From an uncultured beta proteobacterium (GTDB lineage: Bacteria > Pseudomonadota > Gammaproteobacteria > Burkholderiales > Burkholderiaceae_C), in NCBI GenBank assembly GCA_903894475.1, contig CAITQH010000093.1, positions 1 through 39,454 of the forward strand: DNA of 39,454 nucleotides, in the 5' to 3' direction. The notes beneath the pieces are model-generated. The model saw only the letters and a list, made by a program, of their open reading frames with translations, searched no databases and had not been told where the DNA came from. Numbering within the stretch: the stretch's first letter is position 1; the number at the start of each line of letters is the position of its first letter. The position numbers and the translations under genes were made by a program. This document shows, piece by piece, positions 8,404 through 16,219 of the stretch.

Positions 8404-9126
8404 TTACTTGCCAGCAGTATCGGCCAGGTAGCGCGCCTTGTTTTCGGCGTTGGGCGGGTACAGGCCCGGTAGCACCGCACCGTGTTCGACCTGCTGCATG
8501 ATCCAGTTCTCCAGTCGTTCCTGCTCGGGTGCAAGGGTCAGGATATCGTCCAGCAGGGCGGCTGGAATCAGCACCGCACCGTCATCGTCCACCACCACCA
8601 CATCTCCCGGAAAGACCGCCACACCGCCGCAGGCAATCGGCTCTTGCCAGTCAACAAAAGTCAGGCCCGCTACCGACGGTGGTGCCGCCGCGCCGCTGCA
8701 CCAGACCGGCAAGCCACTGCCCAGCACACCAGAGACATCGCGCACCACGCCGTCGGTTACCAGGGCCGAGACACCACGCTTGACCATGCGCGTGCACAGG
8801 ATGTCGCCAAAGACACCGGCGTCCGTGACACCCATGGCGTCCACCACCGCGATGCAGCCCGAGGGCATGTCTTCGATGGCGGCGCGGGTTGAAATCGGCG
8901 AGGACCAGGATTCGGGTGTGGCCAGATCTTCGCGCGCCGGCACAAAGCGCAGCGTGAAAGCGCGCCCGACCAGACGCGGCTGACCGGAACGCAGCGGCCG
9001 CGTGCCGCGCAGCCAGACATTGCGCAGGCCTTTTTTTAGCAGCAGCGTTGTCAGCGTGGCCGTGGTGACCTGTCGCAGAATTTCGATCGCCTTCGCGTCG
9101 AGTTGCATGTTGATGGAACTGTTCAT
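8404..9126 (-). CDS. RraA-like / HMG-CHA aldolase family protein
   Basis: 240 aa with the RraA fold (swivelling beta-beta-alpha), formerly annotated as demethylmenaquinone methyltransferase. The diagnostic block GDILCTRMVKRGVSALVTDGVVRD contains the G-D, R and D-G-x-x-R-D residues that bind the divalent metal and oxoacid. FPGDVVVVDDDGAVLIPAAL follows. Likely activity: 4-hydroxy-4-methyl-2-oxoglutarate aldolase and/or oxaloacetate decarboxylase, or an unassigned relative; the ~240-aa size is longer than E. coli RraA (161 aa) and favours the metabolic branch. The start at 9126 is supported by a GAGG site upstream. It converges on the YihY gene with an 8-base gap. Transcription probably starts in the repeat-bearing gap 9127-9242. 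Confidence 0.82.
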   Translation of the reverse strand: MNSSINMQLDAKAIEILRQVTTATLTTLLLKKGLRNVWLRGTRPLRSGQPRLVGRAFTLRFVPAREDLATPESWSSPISTRAAIEDMPSGCIAVVDAMGVTDAGVFGDILCTRMVKRGVSALVTDGVVRDVSGVLGSGLPVWCSGAAAPPSVAGLTFVDWQEPIACGGVAVFPGDVVVVDDDGAVLIPAALLDDILTLAPEQERLENWIMQQVEHGAVLPGLYPPNAENKARYLADTAGK

Positions 9127-9183
9127 AAGGAACCTCAATGTTTGGGTGAAGAAAATGACTTGTCGGCAATCCAGGAGTCCCGC

Positions 9184-9222
9184 TGCATGGATCGCCACGG
9201 CCTGACGGCCTCGCGATGACGA
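9184..9222. repeat. Intergenic palindromic repeat, family B (half copy)
   Basis: Reads CATGGATCGCCACGGCC..GGCCTCGCGATGACG, an imperfect hairpin. It is the right half of the family B element seen complete at 15641-15743 and also at 12069-12103. It lies in the gap between the alpha/beta hydrolase and RraA-like genes. Confidence 0.7.
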
Positions 9223-9242
9223 CACGGGGTTTCTTGCTACCT

Positions 9243-10061
9243 CTAGCTCGGTTGGTGCTGCAGAAAATCGCGGATCGCGAACAGTACGCCGTCTGGCGCC
9301 TCGGTCATCAGTGAGTGGCCCGCGTCAAGCAGCGCGACCTGTCCCCTGACGGCTTTGCTGACCAGGGACTGCGCCGCTTTGGCCGGTGTCATCTGGTCCT
9401 GACGTCCGAGGACAAAAAGCGTGGGCGCCTGCACCTGTGCCATCGCCGCCTCGCCATGGCAGTAGTCGTCGCAGGCCTTGAAGCCGGTGTGAAATACGTT
9501 CACACTGCTGTTGCTGGCCAGCACGCGCTTCATCAGTGCGCGCGAGCCGCCGTAAAGCCAGGTACCCGGCCCCAGCGTCGAAGGCGGCGGTGCCAGCGTG
9601 GAGTGCGAAAAGGTGTTGACCATGTCGATCGCTTTCATCGGTTGGCTGATCGAGTTCTCCAGCAGCAGCGGCGAAACTTTCATCGGATAGGCGGTGCCGA
9701 CCATGACCAGGTGGCTGACGCGTTGCGGCGCGCGCGCTGCGGCCTCCAGCGCGATCAGCGAGCCAAAGCTGTGCCCCACCAGTGCTGCCTTCTCGACACT
9801 GGCTGCATCCATCAAGGCGATGATGAAATCAGCCGCCTCTTCAACGCTGGCCGGAGGTGCCCCGGCGCTGCGGCAGTGGCCGGGCAGGTCGAGTGCCAGC
9901 ACGTTGTAGCCATGGTTGGCCAGGTAGCGCGTCTGCAGTATCCAGACACTGTGGTCGTTCAGCACGCCGTGAATGAAGATCACTGTGGGTTTGGCAGCAT
10001 CGAAAGCCTTGCCGCCGGTGTAGCAGTAGGTGTTGGCGTTATGGACTTGCAAATACATCAT
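9243..10061 (-). CDS. Alpha/beta-fold hydrolase
   Basis: 272 aa. Classic alpha/beta hydrolase with oxyanion region VIFIHGVLNDHSVW, the nucleophile elbow LVGHSFGS (Ser is the nucleophile), an acid in the VLGRQDQMTP segment and a C-terminal DAGHSLMTEAPD carrying the catalytic His. The substrate is unknown; the layout resembles small esterases/haloperoxidase-like hydrolases. The start at 10061 (MMYLQVHN) is preferred over an in-frame ATG at 10079 because AAGGGAAAC just upstream of 10061 is a good ribosome site. No signal peptide, so it is cytoplasmic. It is preceded by repeat family A and metY on the same strand. Confidence 0.85.
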   Translation of the reverse strand: MMYLQVHNANTYCYTGGKAFDAAKPTVIFIHGVLNDHSVWILQTRYLANHGYNVLALDLPGHCRSAGAPPASVEEAADFIIALMDAASVEKAALVGHSFGSLIALEAAARAPQRVSHLVMVGTAYPMKVSPLLLENSISQPMKAIDMVNTFSHSTLAPPPSTLGPGTWLYGGSRALMKRVLASNSSVNVFHTGFKACDDYCHGEAAMAQVQAPTLFVLGRQDQMTPAKAAQSLVSKAVRGQVALLDAGHSLMTEAPDGVLFAIRDFLQHQPS

Positions 10062-10105
10062 GTTTCCCTTGTCTGTCATTCACTTCTTATGTCATCCACC
10101 TCTTG

Positions 10106-10195
10106 TGTCATCCCGGACCTGATCCGGGATCCAGTGCTGCGCCACCACTGGATTGCGGGTCAGGCCCGCAATGACAAATTGGGCCCGCAATGACA
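10106..10195. repeat. Intergenic palindromic repeat, family A (copy 2, with partial duplication)
   Basis: Same structure as the copy at 1448: TGTCATCCCGG..CCGGGATCCA, a spacer, then TGGATTGCGG..CCCGCAATGACAA (10106-10177). A truncated extra copy of the right end (GGGCCCGCAATGACAA) follows at about 10180-10195, six bases from the metY stop. It could end metY transcription; this is inference. Confidence 0.75.
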
Positions 10196-10200
10196 AGCAA

Positions 10201-11496
10201 TTAGAGTTTCTCCGCGGTCTTGAGGGCACGCTTGAGGTCGTCAATCAGATCCTCCGGGTCTTCCAGACCGATCGACAGGCGTATCGTGCCTTGCGTGATG
10301 CCGCCAGCGGCGAGCGCCTCGTCGCTCATTCGGAAATGCGTCGTGCTGGCCGGGTGAATCACCAGGCTGCGGCAATCGCCGACATTGGCCAGGTGGCTGA
10401 ACACCTTGAGCGTCTCAACAAACTTCTTGCCCTGCTCGCGACTGCCCTTCAAGTCAAAGCTGAAGACCGAACCGGCGCCGCGCGGCAGCAGTTTTTGCGC
10501 CAAGGCGTGGCTTGGGTGACTCTCCAGCAGCGGGTGGCCGACGCGCGCCACAAAGGCATTGCCGGCGAGAAATTCCACCACTTTGCGGGTGTTGCTCATG
10601 TGGCGCTCCATGCGCAGCGAAAGGGTTTCTATGCCTTGCAGTATCAGCCAGGCAGAATGCGGGCTCATGCAGGCACCAAAGTCGCGCAGACCTTCGCGCC
10701 GGGCCCGCAGCAGGAAGGCACCGACGGTGGATTCCTGGCTGAACACCATGTTGTGAAAGCCCTCGTAGGGTTCTGTGAGTTCCGGGAATTTGCCTGACTT
10801 GTCCCAGTCAAAGTTCCCGCTGTCCACCACCAGACCACCAATCACGGTGCCGTGGCCACTGAGGAATTTGGTTGCCGAGTGGTACACCAGATCGGCACCG
10901 TGCTCGAACGGTTTGATGAGCCAGGGCGAGGTCAGCGTCGAGTCCACCAGCAGTGGCACGCCAGCCTCGTGCGCTATCGCCGCGACAGTCTCGATGTCGA
11001 GCACGTCCAAGCCGGGGTTGCCAACGGTTTCACCAAAGAACAACTTGGTGTTGGGTTGCACGGCGGCGCGCCAGCCGTCGATGTCAGCGGGCTTGACGAA
11101 GGTAGTTTCAATGCCAAAGCGGCGCAGCGTGTAATGCAGCAGGTTCTGCGAGCCACCGTACAGCGCAGTGGAGGCCACGATGTGCGAGCCCGCACCCATC
11201 AGCGTCGCAATGCTCAGGTGCAGTGCCGCCTGGCCGCTGGCGGTCGAGATGGCGCCTATGCCGCCTTCGAGGGCCGAGATGCGCTGCTCCAGCACCGCGT
11301 TGGTCGGGTTGCTGATGCGTGAGTAAACGTGACCCGCGCGCTCCAGGTTGAACAGCGCAGCGGCCTGATCGCTGGACTCAAAGACAAAAGACGTGGTGAG
11401 GTGGATCGGCACCGCGCGCGCGCCGGTGGCAGGGTCGGGTGCGGCACCGGCATGCAGTGCCAGGGTGTCAAAGCCGGGGTCAGAGTAACCGGACAT
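10201..11496 (-). CDS. metY: O-acetylhomoserine sulfhydrylase (aminocarboxypropyltransferase)
   Basis: PLP enzyme of the Cys/Met metabolism family, 431 aa, making homocysteine from O-acetylhomoserine and sulfide. The PLP lysine is K210 in YHSATKFLSGHG. Other family blocks are YSRISNPTNAVLE, STALYGGSQNLL, DSTLTSPWLIKPFEHGAD and the C-terminal SLVIHPASTTHFRM with IRLSIGLEDPEDLI. The insert with GKFPELTEPYEGFH..F is typical of MetY rather than the shorter MetZ/MetB, so the O-acetyl substrate is favoured. The ATG at 11496 has a GAGGAAG ribosome site. It is a single gene with no obvious riboswitch upstream; the 50-150 bases upstream hold a family B repeat half. Confidence 0.92.
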   Translation of the reverse strand: MSGYSDPGFDTLALHAGAAPDPATGARAVPIHLTTSFVFESSDQAAALFNLERAGHVYSRISNPTNAVLEQRISALEGGIGAISTASGQAALHLSIATLMGAGSHIVASTALYGGSQNLLHYTLRRFGIETTFVKPADIDGWRAAVQPNTKLFFGETVGNPGLDVLDIETVAAIAHEAGVPLLVDSTLTSPWLIKPFEHGADLVYHSATKFLSGHGTVIGGLVVDSGNFDWDKSGKFPELTEPYEGFHNMVFSQESTVGAFLLRARREGLRDFGACMSPHSAWLILQGIETLSLRMERHMSNTRKVVEFLAGNAFVARVGHPLLESHPSHALAQKLLPRGAGSVFSFDLKGSREQGKKFVETLKVFSHLANVGDCRSLVIHPASTTHFRMSDEALAAGGITQGTIRLSIGLEDPEDLIDDLKRALKTAEKL

Positions 11497-11547
11497 GGTC
11501 TTCCTCGTGCGTTGCTGAACAGGGCTTCATTATCCGGCCTATAAATT

Positions 11548-11578
11548 CGTCATTGCGAGCGCAGCGCGGCAATCCATG
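11548..11578. repeat. Palindromic repeat family B, left half (left flank of mazEF remnant)
   Basis: CGTCATTGCGAGCGCAGCGCGGCAATCCATG, shown in two parts: CGTCATTGCGAG at the outer end and GGCAATCCATG at the inner end. Its counterpart right half lies at 12069-12103 in inverted orientation, so the two bracket the toxin-antitoxin remnant as terminal inverted repeats would. Confidence 0.7.
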
Positions 11579-11610
11579 TGTCACGCTAACATCGTGCCTA
11601 CTCTTCTTAA

Positions 11611-11862
11611 AGCAAGACCACGCAAGTCGCGATTCGAAAAATGGGAAATTCGCAGGGAATCCTGATTCCCAAGCCGATTCTTTCGCAAGTCGGTCTTGAG
11701 GCTACGGCTGACTTGCAGATGAAGAACCGCGTGATCGAGATTCGGTCCGTTAAACGCAACCCGCGCGAAGGCTGGGCCAAGGACAGTCAGGCAATAGCTT
11801 CGGCAGAAGATGATCAAATCGTGTGGCCCGAATTTGCCAACGAAGGCGATGATGCACGATGA
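11611..11862 (+). pseudogene. MazE/AbrB-type antitoxin remnant, start codon apparently lost
   Basis: The frame reads KTTQVAIRKMGNSQGILIPKPIL, here given in parts: TTQVAIRKMGNSQG then ILIPKPIL. It is a SpoVT/AbrB-type DNA-binding domain, continued by a region ending DDQIVWPEFANEGDD, the usual end of MazE-type antitoxins. The first conserved strand (TTQVAIRK) is present in frame upstream of the ATG at 11641 but has no start codon: the expected ATG position reads AGC and a TAA stands at 11608. Translation from 11641 would give 73 aa lacking strand 1. The C-terminal end runs straight into toxin sequence, so the last residues are replaced. Probably non-functional, though a shortened protein cannot be excluded. 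Confidence 0.7.
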
Positions 11863-12016
11863 CCTGCGCATGGTTATTGCGTCGCCCATGACGACCGGGT
11901 CGCGCTCCGCAGGTTTTCGAGTTCCCGTCACGTTTCAGGGTAAATCGGACCTGATTCTGCCGGATCAAATTCGCACATTGGACAAGTCGCGATTGGCAAA
12001 GAAGGTGGGTGTTATT
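11849..12016 (+). pseudogene. MazF/PemK-type toxin remnant (C-terminal half only)
   Basis: About 56 residues match the second half of MazF/PemK endoribonucleases: LRMVIASPMTTGSRSAGFRV, then VPVTFQGKS, LILPDQIRTLDKSRLAKKVGVI. The N-terminal half with the conserved GEVW-type start and catalytic Arg region is missing. The sequence begins directly at the end of the antitoxin frame, so one deletion removed the antitoxin tail and the toxin front. After position 12016 the normal C-terminal helix is replaced by sequence running into repeat family B. It cannot encode an active toxin. Confidence 0.75.
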
Positions 12017-12068
12017 CACGGTGCTCAATGTGGTGAGCTTGAGCTGACGAGCGCCTGCGCTACGCCAG

Positions 12069-12103
12069 CATGGATCGCCACGGCCTGCGGCCTCGCGATG
12101 ACG
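12069..12103. repeat. Palindromic repeat family B, right half (right flank of mazEF remnant)
   Basis: CATGGATCGCCACGGCC then TGCGGCCTCGCGATGACG; nearly identical to 9184-9222 and to the right-hand arm of other copies. It ends 29 bases before the aroC start. Confidence 0.7.
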
Positions 12104-12132
12104 AAGTTGGCGGTCTGGGATAATCCGACCCC

Positions 12133-13230
12133 ATGAGCGGCAACACCTTTGGAAATCTATTTGCGGTCACCAATTTTGGTGAGTCTCACGGGCCGGCTAT
12201 TGGCTGCGTGATTGACGGCTGTCCGCCGGGGATGGACCTGTGCGAAGCGGACATCCAGGGCGATCTTGACCGGCGACGTCCCGGAACTTCGAAGTTCGTG
12301 ACCCAGCGAAACGAGCCGGACACGGTAGAAATTCTCAGCGGTGTTTACGAAGGCAAGACGACGGGCACGCCGATCTGCCTGCTGATCAGGAACACCGATC
12401 AACGCAGCAAGGATTACGCCAATATCACGCAAACCTTCCGACCGGGTCATGCGGATTACAGCTATTTTCAGAAGTACGGGATTCGCGATCCGCGTGGCGG
12501 GGGTCGCTCCAGCGCGCGCTTGACGGCCCCGATGGTGGCTGCCGGTGCGGTTGCCAAGAAATGGCTGGCCCAGCAGCATGGCACGGTGTTTCGCGGCTGC
12601 ATGACGCAGATGGGCGACTTGCTCATTCCCTTCGAGTCCTGGGACTTCGTACCGAACAACCCGTTCTTTGCTCCGGTCGCGGATGTGTCGGCTCTTGAAA
12701 ATTATCTGGAATCCTTGCGCAAGGCGGGCGACTCCTGCGGCGCCCGCGTTCGCGTCTGCGCCAGTCAGGTGCCGGTCGGCCTCGGGGAGCCTTTGTTTGA
12801 CAAGCTCGACGCCGATATTGCTTACGCCATGATGGGCATCAATGCCGTCAAGGGCGTTGAGATCGGTGCCGGCTTTGCCAGTGTGGCGCAGCGTGGCAGC
12901 ACGCATGGCGATTCACTCTCGCCACAGGGCTTCAGGTCGAACAACGCAGGTGGTGTGCTCGGCGGTATCAGCAGCGGACAGGATCTGGAAGTCTCGATGG
13001 TCGTGAAGCCGACCAGTTCGATTCTGACGCCGCGTGAATCGATTGATATCACGGGGCAGTCGGTCCTGGTCAGCACCAAAGGCCGGCACGACCCCTGCGT
13101 CGGTATTCGCGCCACACCGATTGCCGAGGCCATGCTGGCCTTGGTAGTGATGGAGCATGCCCTGCGCCAACGTGCCCAGTGCGGTGATGTCAAAGTGACT
13201 TTGCGGCCGATCAAGGCTTCCGTTGGTTGA
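12133..13230 (+). CDS. aroC: Chorismate synthase
   Basis: Last step of the shikimate pathway: EPSP to chorismate, needing reduced FMN. It is 365 aa, standard length. Family signatures are [18 protein letters not shown] at the N-terminus, [35 protein letters not shown] with [11 protein letters not shown], and the C-terminal [21 protein letters not shown]. The ATG at 12133 starts the homology; no strong ribosome site is seen upstream. It is flanked on both sides by family B repeats and seems to stand alone. Confidence 0.97.
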   Translation: MSGNTFGNLFAVTNFGESHGPAIGCVIDGCPPGMDLCEADIQGDLDRRRPGTSKFVTQRNEPDTVEILSGVYEGKTTGTPICLLIRNTDQRSKDYANITQTFRPGHADYSYFQKYGIRDPRGGGRSSARLTAPMVAAGAVAKKWLAQQHGTVFRGCMTQMGDLLIPFESWDFVPNNPFFAPVADVSALENYLESLRKAGDSCGARVRVCASQVPVGLGEPLFDKLDADIAYAMMGINAVKGVEIGAGFASVAQRGSTHGDSLSPQGFRSNNAGGVLGGISSGQDLEVSMVVKPTSSILTPRESIDITGQSVLVSTKGRHDPCVGIRATPIAEAMLALVVMEHALRQRAQCGDVKVTLRPIKASVG

Positions 13231-13258
13231 CCCTTGTCCGGTTTACGATGTCTACTTT

Positions 13259-13324
13259 CGTCATCGCGAGGCCGCAGGCCGTGGCGACCAGGCATCGACT
13301 GCCACGCTTCGCTCGCAGTGACGC
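13259..13324. repeat. Palindromic repeat family B (compact copy)
   Basis: Begins CGTCATCGCGAG and ends CTCGCAGTGACG, so the ends are inverted repeats of each other; GGCCGCAGGCCGTGGC inside forms a further hairpin. It lies between convergent aroC and the DMT transporter gene and may serve as a transcription end for both. Confidence 0.7.
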
Positions 13325-13333
13325 CACCTGAGT

Positions 13334-14227
13334 TCAGAGCTTGGCGTCGACTACGTCGAGCCATTTCTGCCACGGGCTGAAGCCCGTTACCAAGGCGCTG
13401 GCCAGCAATACCAGGGCGCCGCCGAGATAAATCCCGCTGCTGAGCTGTTCGCCCAGGAAAAGGTGGCCCCAAGTGACGCCAAAGATGGGGATCAGAAAGG
13501 TCGGACTCATCGCAGCCACCGGTGAAACGTGCACCAGGATGCGGATGTGCAGCCAGTAGGCGAGCCCGGAGGTCACGACGCCCATCACGGCGACCGCGGC
13601 CATGGCGCCGGGCGTGAACTGCGCCTGCGGCCAACTCCAGACGGCACCGGGCAGCAGCATCAGCAAGGAGATGCCGTGAATGCCGGCGGCGATTTCGAGT
13701 GGTTGCATGCGGCCAATCGCTCGCTTCATCAGCGGCGTGGAAATGCCGTAGCAAGCAGATGCACAAACGCAGGCCAGCGCCGCCAGAATCACCTCGGGGG
13801 AAAGTTTGACCGGCCCCAGTCCCACGATCAGCGCAACTCCGACAAAGCCGCAGACACAACCCAGCAGTTTGCGCAGCGTCAGCGTGTCTTCCTTGAGCCA
13901 GGCCGCTGCAAAGATGCCGAACAGCACGGCGGTGGTGTTGAGCAGGGCGCTGTAGCCGGCCGGCAGGTAGATGGCGGCCCGGGCAAACAACAAGAATGGA
14001 AGTGCAACGGAAAGTGCGCCCAGCACGGCCAATTCGCGCCAGTGCCGGATTGGCCAGTGGTGTCGCATGGCGCGCATCAGGATGGCCAGTGTGAGCGTGG
14101 CCACACCGATGCGCAGCGCCGCCAGCACATTGGGCCCGAGCAAGGGGCTGGCGATGCGGATCAGCATGAAGGAGGCACCCCACAGGGCGGACAGCGCAAA
14201 CAGTTGCGCAAAGTATTTGGTTTTCAC
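13334..14227 (-). CDS. DMT-superfamily (EamA) transporter
   Basis: About 297 aa with ten predicted membrane helices in two EamA repeats. The first repeat opens with LFALSALWGASFMLIRIASP and ends LLGCVCGFVGVALIV. The second starts near ILAALACVCASACYGISTPLMKR and ends YLGGALVLLASALV. Family members export or take up amino acids, nucleosides or other small metabolites; the substrate is not predictable here. The start is taken as GTG at 14227 (VKTKYFAQ), immediately before the first helix; the ribosome site is weak and other in-frame starts exist upstream to 14299. The gene diverges from trhP. Confidence 0.82.
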   Translation of the reverse strand: MKTKYFAQLFALSALWGASFMLIRIASPLLGPNVLAALRIGVATLTLAILMRAMRHHWPIRHWRELAVLGALSVALPFLLFARAAIYLPAGYSALLNTTAVLFGIFAAAWLKEDTLTLRKLLGCVCGFVGVALIVGLGPVKLSPEVILAALACVCASACYGISTPLMKRAIGRMQPLEIAAGIHGISLLMLLPGAVWSWPQAQFTPGAMAAVAVMGVVTSGLAYWLHIRILVHVSPVAAMSPTFLIPIFGVTWGHLFLGEQLSSGIYLGGALVLLASALVTGFSPWQKWLDVVDAKL

Positions 14228-14297
14228 GAGTGAACCATTGTGCTGCACAAGAGACCCGCAAGCTTGTCCGGAACAAGACAGCGCCGATAATCCGCGC

Positions 14298-15632
14298 ATG
14301 ATCGTGAAAACACCCGAATTGCTGGCGCCGGCAGGCTCGTTGAAGATGCTGCAGACGGCTTTTGCCTTTGGCGCGACCGCTGTTTATGCCGGCCAGCCGC
14401 GCTACTCGCTGCGCGTGCGCAACAACGATTTTGGCAATATCGAGGTGCTGCAGCAGGGGATTGATTGGGCGCATCAACTGGGGCACAAGTTTTATCTGGT
14501 GTCCAACATTTTTCCGCACGACAACAAGGTCAGGAACTATGTGCAGAACATGGCTCCCGTGATCGACCTCAAGCCCGACGCGCTGATCATGTCCGACCCC
14601 GGTCTCATCATGCTGGTGCGCGAGACCTGGCCCGAGATGGAAATCCACCTCTCAGTGCAGGCCAATACCGTCAATTCGGCGGCGGTGCGTTTCTGGAAGA
14701 GGGTGGGCGTCAGCCGGGTCATTCTGTCGCGCGAGCTGTCGCTCGATCAGGTAGCTCAGATTCGCCAGGAATGCCCGGATACCGAACTCGAAGTGTTTGT
14801 GCACGGCGCGCTGTGCATCGCCTACTCTGGGCGCTGTCTGCTGTCGGGCTATTTCAATCATCGCGACGCGAATCAGGGCAGTTGCACGAATTCCTGCCGC
14901 TGGGATTACAAGACGCAGCCTGGCGTCGTCGATGCGTCGGGCGATATTCTGGCGCCGCAGGCCGCAGCCGAGCGGGAACGCGCCGAGGTCTACTTGATTG
15001 AGGAGGGCCAGCGTCCCGGCAGCTACATGCCGATCGAGGAAGACGAACACGGCACCTATGTCATGAACTCGAAAGACCTGCGCGCCATCGAGCATGTTGC
15101 GCGTCTGGTGGAAATTGGTGTCGATTCGCTGAAGATCGAAGGCCGCACCAAGAGCCCGTATTACGTGGCGCGTACGGTGCAGAGTTACGCTCGTGCCATT
15201 GCCGATGCAGTGGCCGGTCGCGAGCTCAATCCCGCCTTGCTCGGGCAACTCGAAGGTCTGGCGAACCGCGGCTACACCTCGGGCTTTTTCCAGCGCCATG
15301 TGCCGGAAGAAACGCAGAACTACCTGCGCGGCTATTCGGAGTCGGGTCGCAGTCTGTATGTTGGTGATGTGCTGTCGTTTGACGCGGAGCGCGGTCTGGC
15401 CGAAGTTACGGTGAAGAATCGCTTTGCCGTGGGTGACTGGCTCGAAATCATTCAGCCCGCCGGCAATCAGGATGTGCATCTGACGCAGATGGAAAACAGC
15501 GATGCGCAGCCCATGACGGTGGCGCCGGGCAGTGGGCACACGGTCTGGCTGCCGTTGCCACACAGCGCGGTTGGCGCCTTTGTGGCGCGGTACCTCTCAG
15601 AACCGGAATTCGAGAGCATGAGTGCCTCATGA
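14298..15632 (+). CDS. trhP: tRNA hydroxylation protein TrhP/YegQ (U32 peptidase family)
   Basis: 444 aa. Opens with KTPELLAPAGSLKMLQTAF and contains the U32 block EVFVHGALCIAYSGRCLLSGYF followed by SCTNSCRWDY, whose cysteines are conserved in the family and probably bind an iron-sulfur cluster. SLKIEGRTKSPYYVARTV follows, and a small beta-barrel domain closes the protein. In E. coli, YegQ/TrhP makes 5-hydroxyuridine at wobble position 34 of certain tRNAs from prephenate, so function here is by family. The start at 14298 is the first ATG of the homologous region. It is followed by a full family B repeat and then arfB. Confidence 0.92.
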   Translation: MIVKTPELLAPAGSLKMLQTAFAFGATAVYAGQPRYSLRVRNNDFGNIEVLQQGIDWAHQLGHKFYLVSNIFPHDNKVRNYVQNMAPVIDLKPDALIMSDPGLIMLVRETWPEMEIHLSVQANTVNSAAVRFWKRVGVSRVILSRELSLDQVAQIRQECPDTELEVFVHGALCIAYSGRCLLSGYFNHRDANQGSCTNSCRWDYKTQPGVVDASGDILAPQAAAERERAEVYLIEEGQRPGSYMPIEEDEHGTYVMNSKDLRAIEHVARLVEIGVDSLKIEGRTKSPYYVARTVQSYARAIADAVAGRELNPALLGQLEGLANRGYTSGFFQRHVPEETQNYLRGYSESGRSLYVGDVLSFDAERGLAEVTVKNRFAVGDWLEIIQPAGNQDVHLTQMENSDAQPMTVAPGSGHTVWLPLPHSAVGAFVARYLSEPEFESMSAS

Positions 15633-15640
15633 GTCAATTT

Positions 15641-15743
15641 CGTCATCGCGATTGCTGCGTCGCGTCCGCTCCTCGCAAAGACAGTCGCGTGGCGATCCAT
15701 GGCTCCAGGGGTCATGGATTGCTTCACTTCGTTCGCAATGACG
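15641..15743. repeat. Palindromic repeat family B, full-length copy
   Basis: Starts CGTCATCGCGATTGCTGCG and ends TTCGTTCGCAATGACG. Both arms carry inner motifs (GGCGATCCATGG and TCATGGATTGC) on either side of a ten-base spacer. It is the complete version of the half copies at 9184, 11548 and 12069, and is about 103 bp long. It lies in the gap between trhP and arfB. Confidence 0.75.
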
Positions 15744-15779
15744 AATGGTCACGCAATGACGGGATTGAGTGAAAAGTCC

Positions 15780-16199
15780 ATGGCAGAGCCCCTTTCGCCC
15801 CCGTTGCTGGAGATCAAGGAGACCGAAGTCGAATTGACGGCGATTCGCGCGCAGGGCGCGGGTGGGCAGAACGTCAACAAGGTCTCCAGCGCCATCCATT
15901 TGCGCTTTGACATTCCTGCGTCTTCTTTGCCGCAGGATGTGCAGCAGCGCCTGCTGGCGCTCAAGGACAGTCGCATCACCAAAGAGGGTGTGCTGGTGAT
16001 CAAGGCGCAACAGCATCGCACGCAGGAGATGAACCGGCTCGACGCCATGATGCGGCTGCATGAGTTGGTCAACAGTGTGGCCTTGCCGCCAAAAAGTCGG
16101 CGTGCCACCCGCCCAAGTTACGGTTCGAAGCAGCGACTTCGCGTGGCCAAGAGCCAGCGCTCGCAGATCAAGACCTTGCGCAGCCGGGTTGTCGAGTAG
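15780..16199 (+). CDS. arfB: Alternative ribosome-rescue factor ArfB (peptidyl-tRNA hydrolase)
   Basis: Frees stalled ribosomes by hydrolysing peptidyl-tRNA, a backup to tmRNA. It is 139 aa, typical length. The catalytic GGQ lies at 28-30 in RAQGAGGQNVNKV, followed by the family's SSAIHLRFDI. The basic C-terminal tail (SKQRLRVAKSQRSQIKTLRSR) is the part that enters the empty mRNA channel in E. coli YaeJ. The ATG at 15780 is chosen from the homology; upstream in-frame ATGs fall inside the repeat. The ribosome site is poor (GAGTGAAAAG). Confidence 0.94.
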   Translation: MAEPLSPPLLEIKETEVELTAIRAQGAGGQNVNKVSSAIHLRFDIPASSLPQDVQQRLLALKDSRITKEGVLVIKAQQHRTQEMNRLDAMMRLHELVNSVALPPKSRRATRPSYGSKQRLRVAKSQRSQIKTLRSRVVE

Positions 16200-16219
16200 G
16201 CAAGGCGGGGTTATCGAGC

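Noticed and set aside
11497-11640. SAM or other riboswitch upstream of metY
   Set aside because: The upstream region (minus-strand leader) is short and occupied by a palindromic repeat half; no conserved SAM-box features are seen.
12822-14648. 608-residue open frame on the minus strand
   Set aside because: It runs antisense across aroC and then through another frame of the DMT transporter gene; composition is Arg/Ala/His-rich like other GC-rich antisense frames and no domain is seen.
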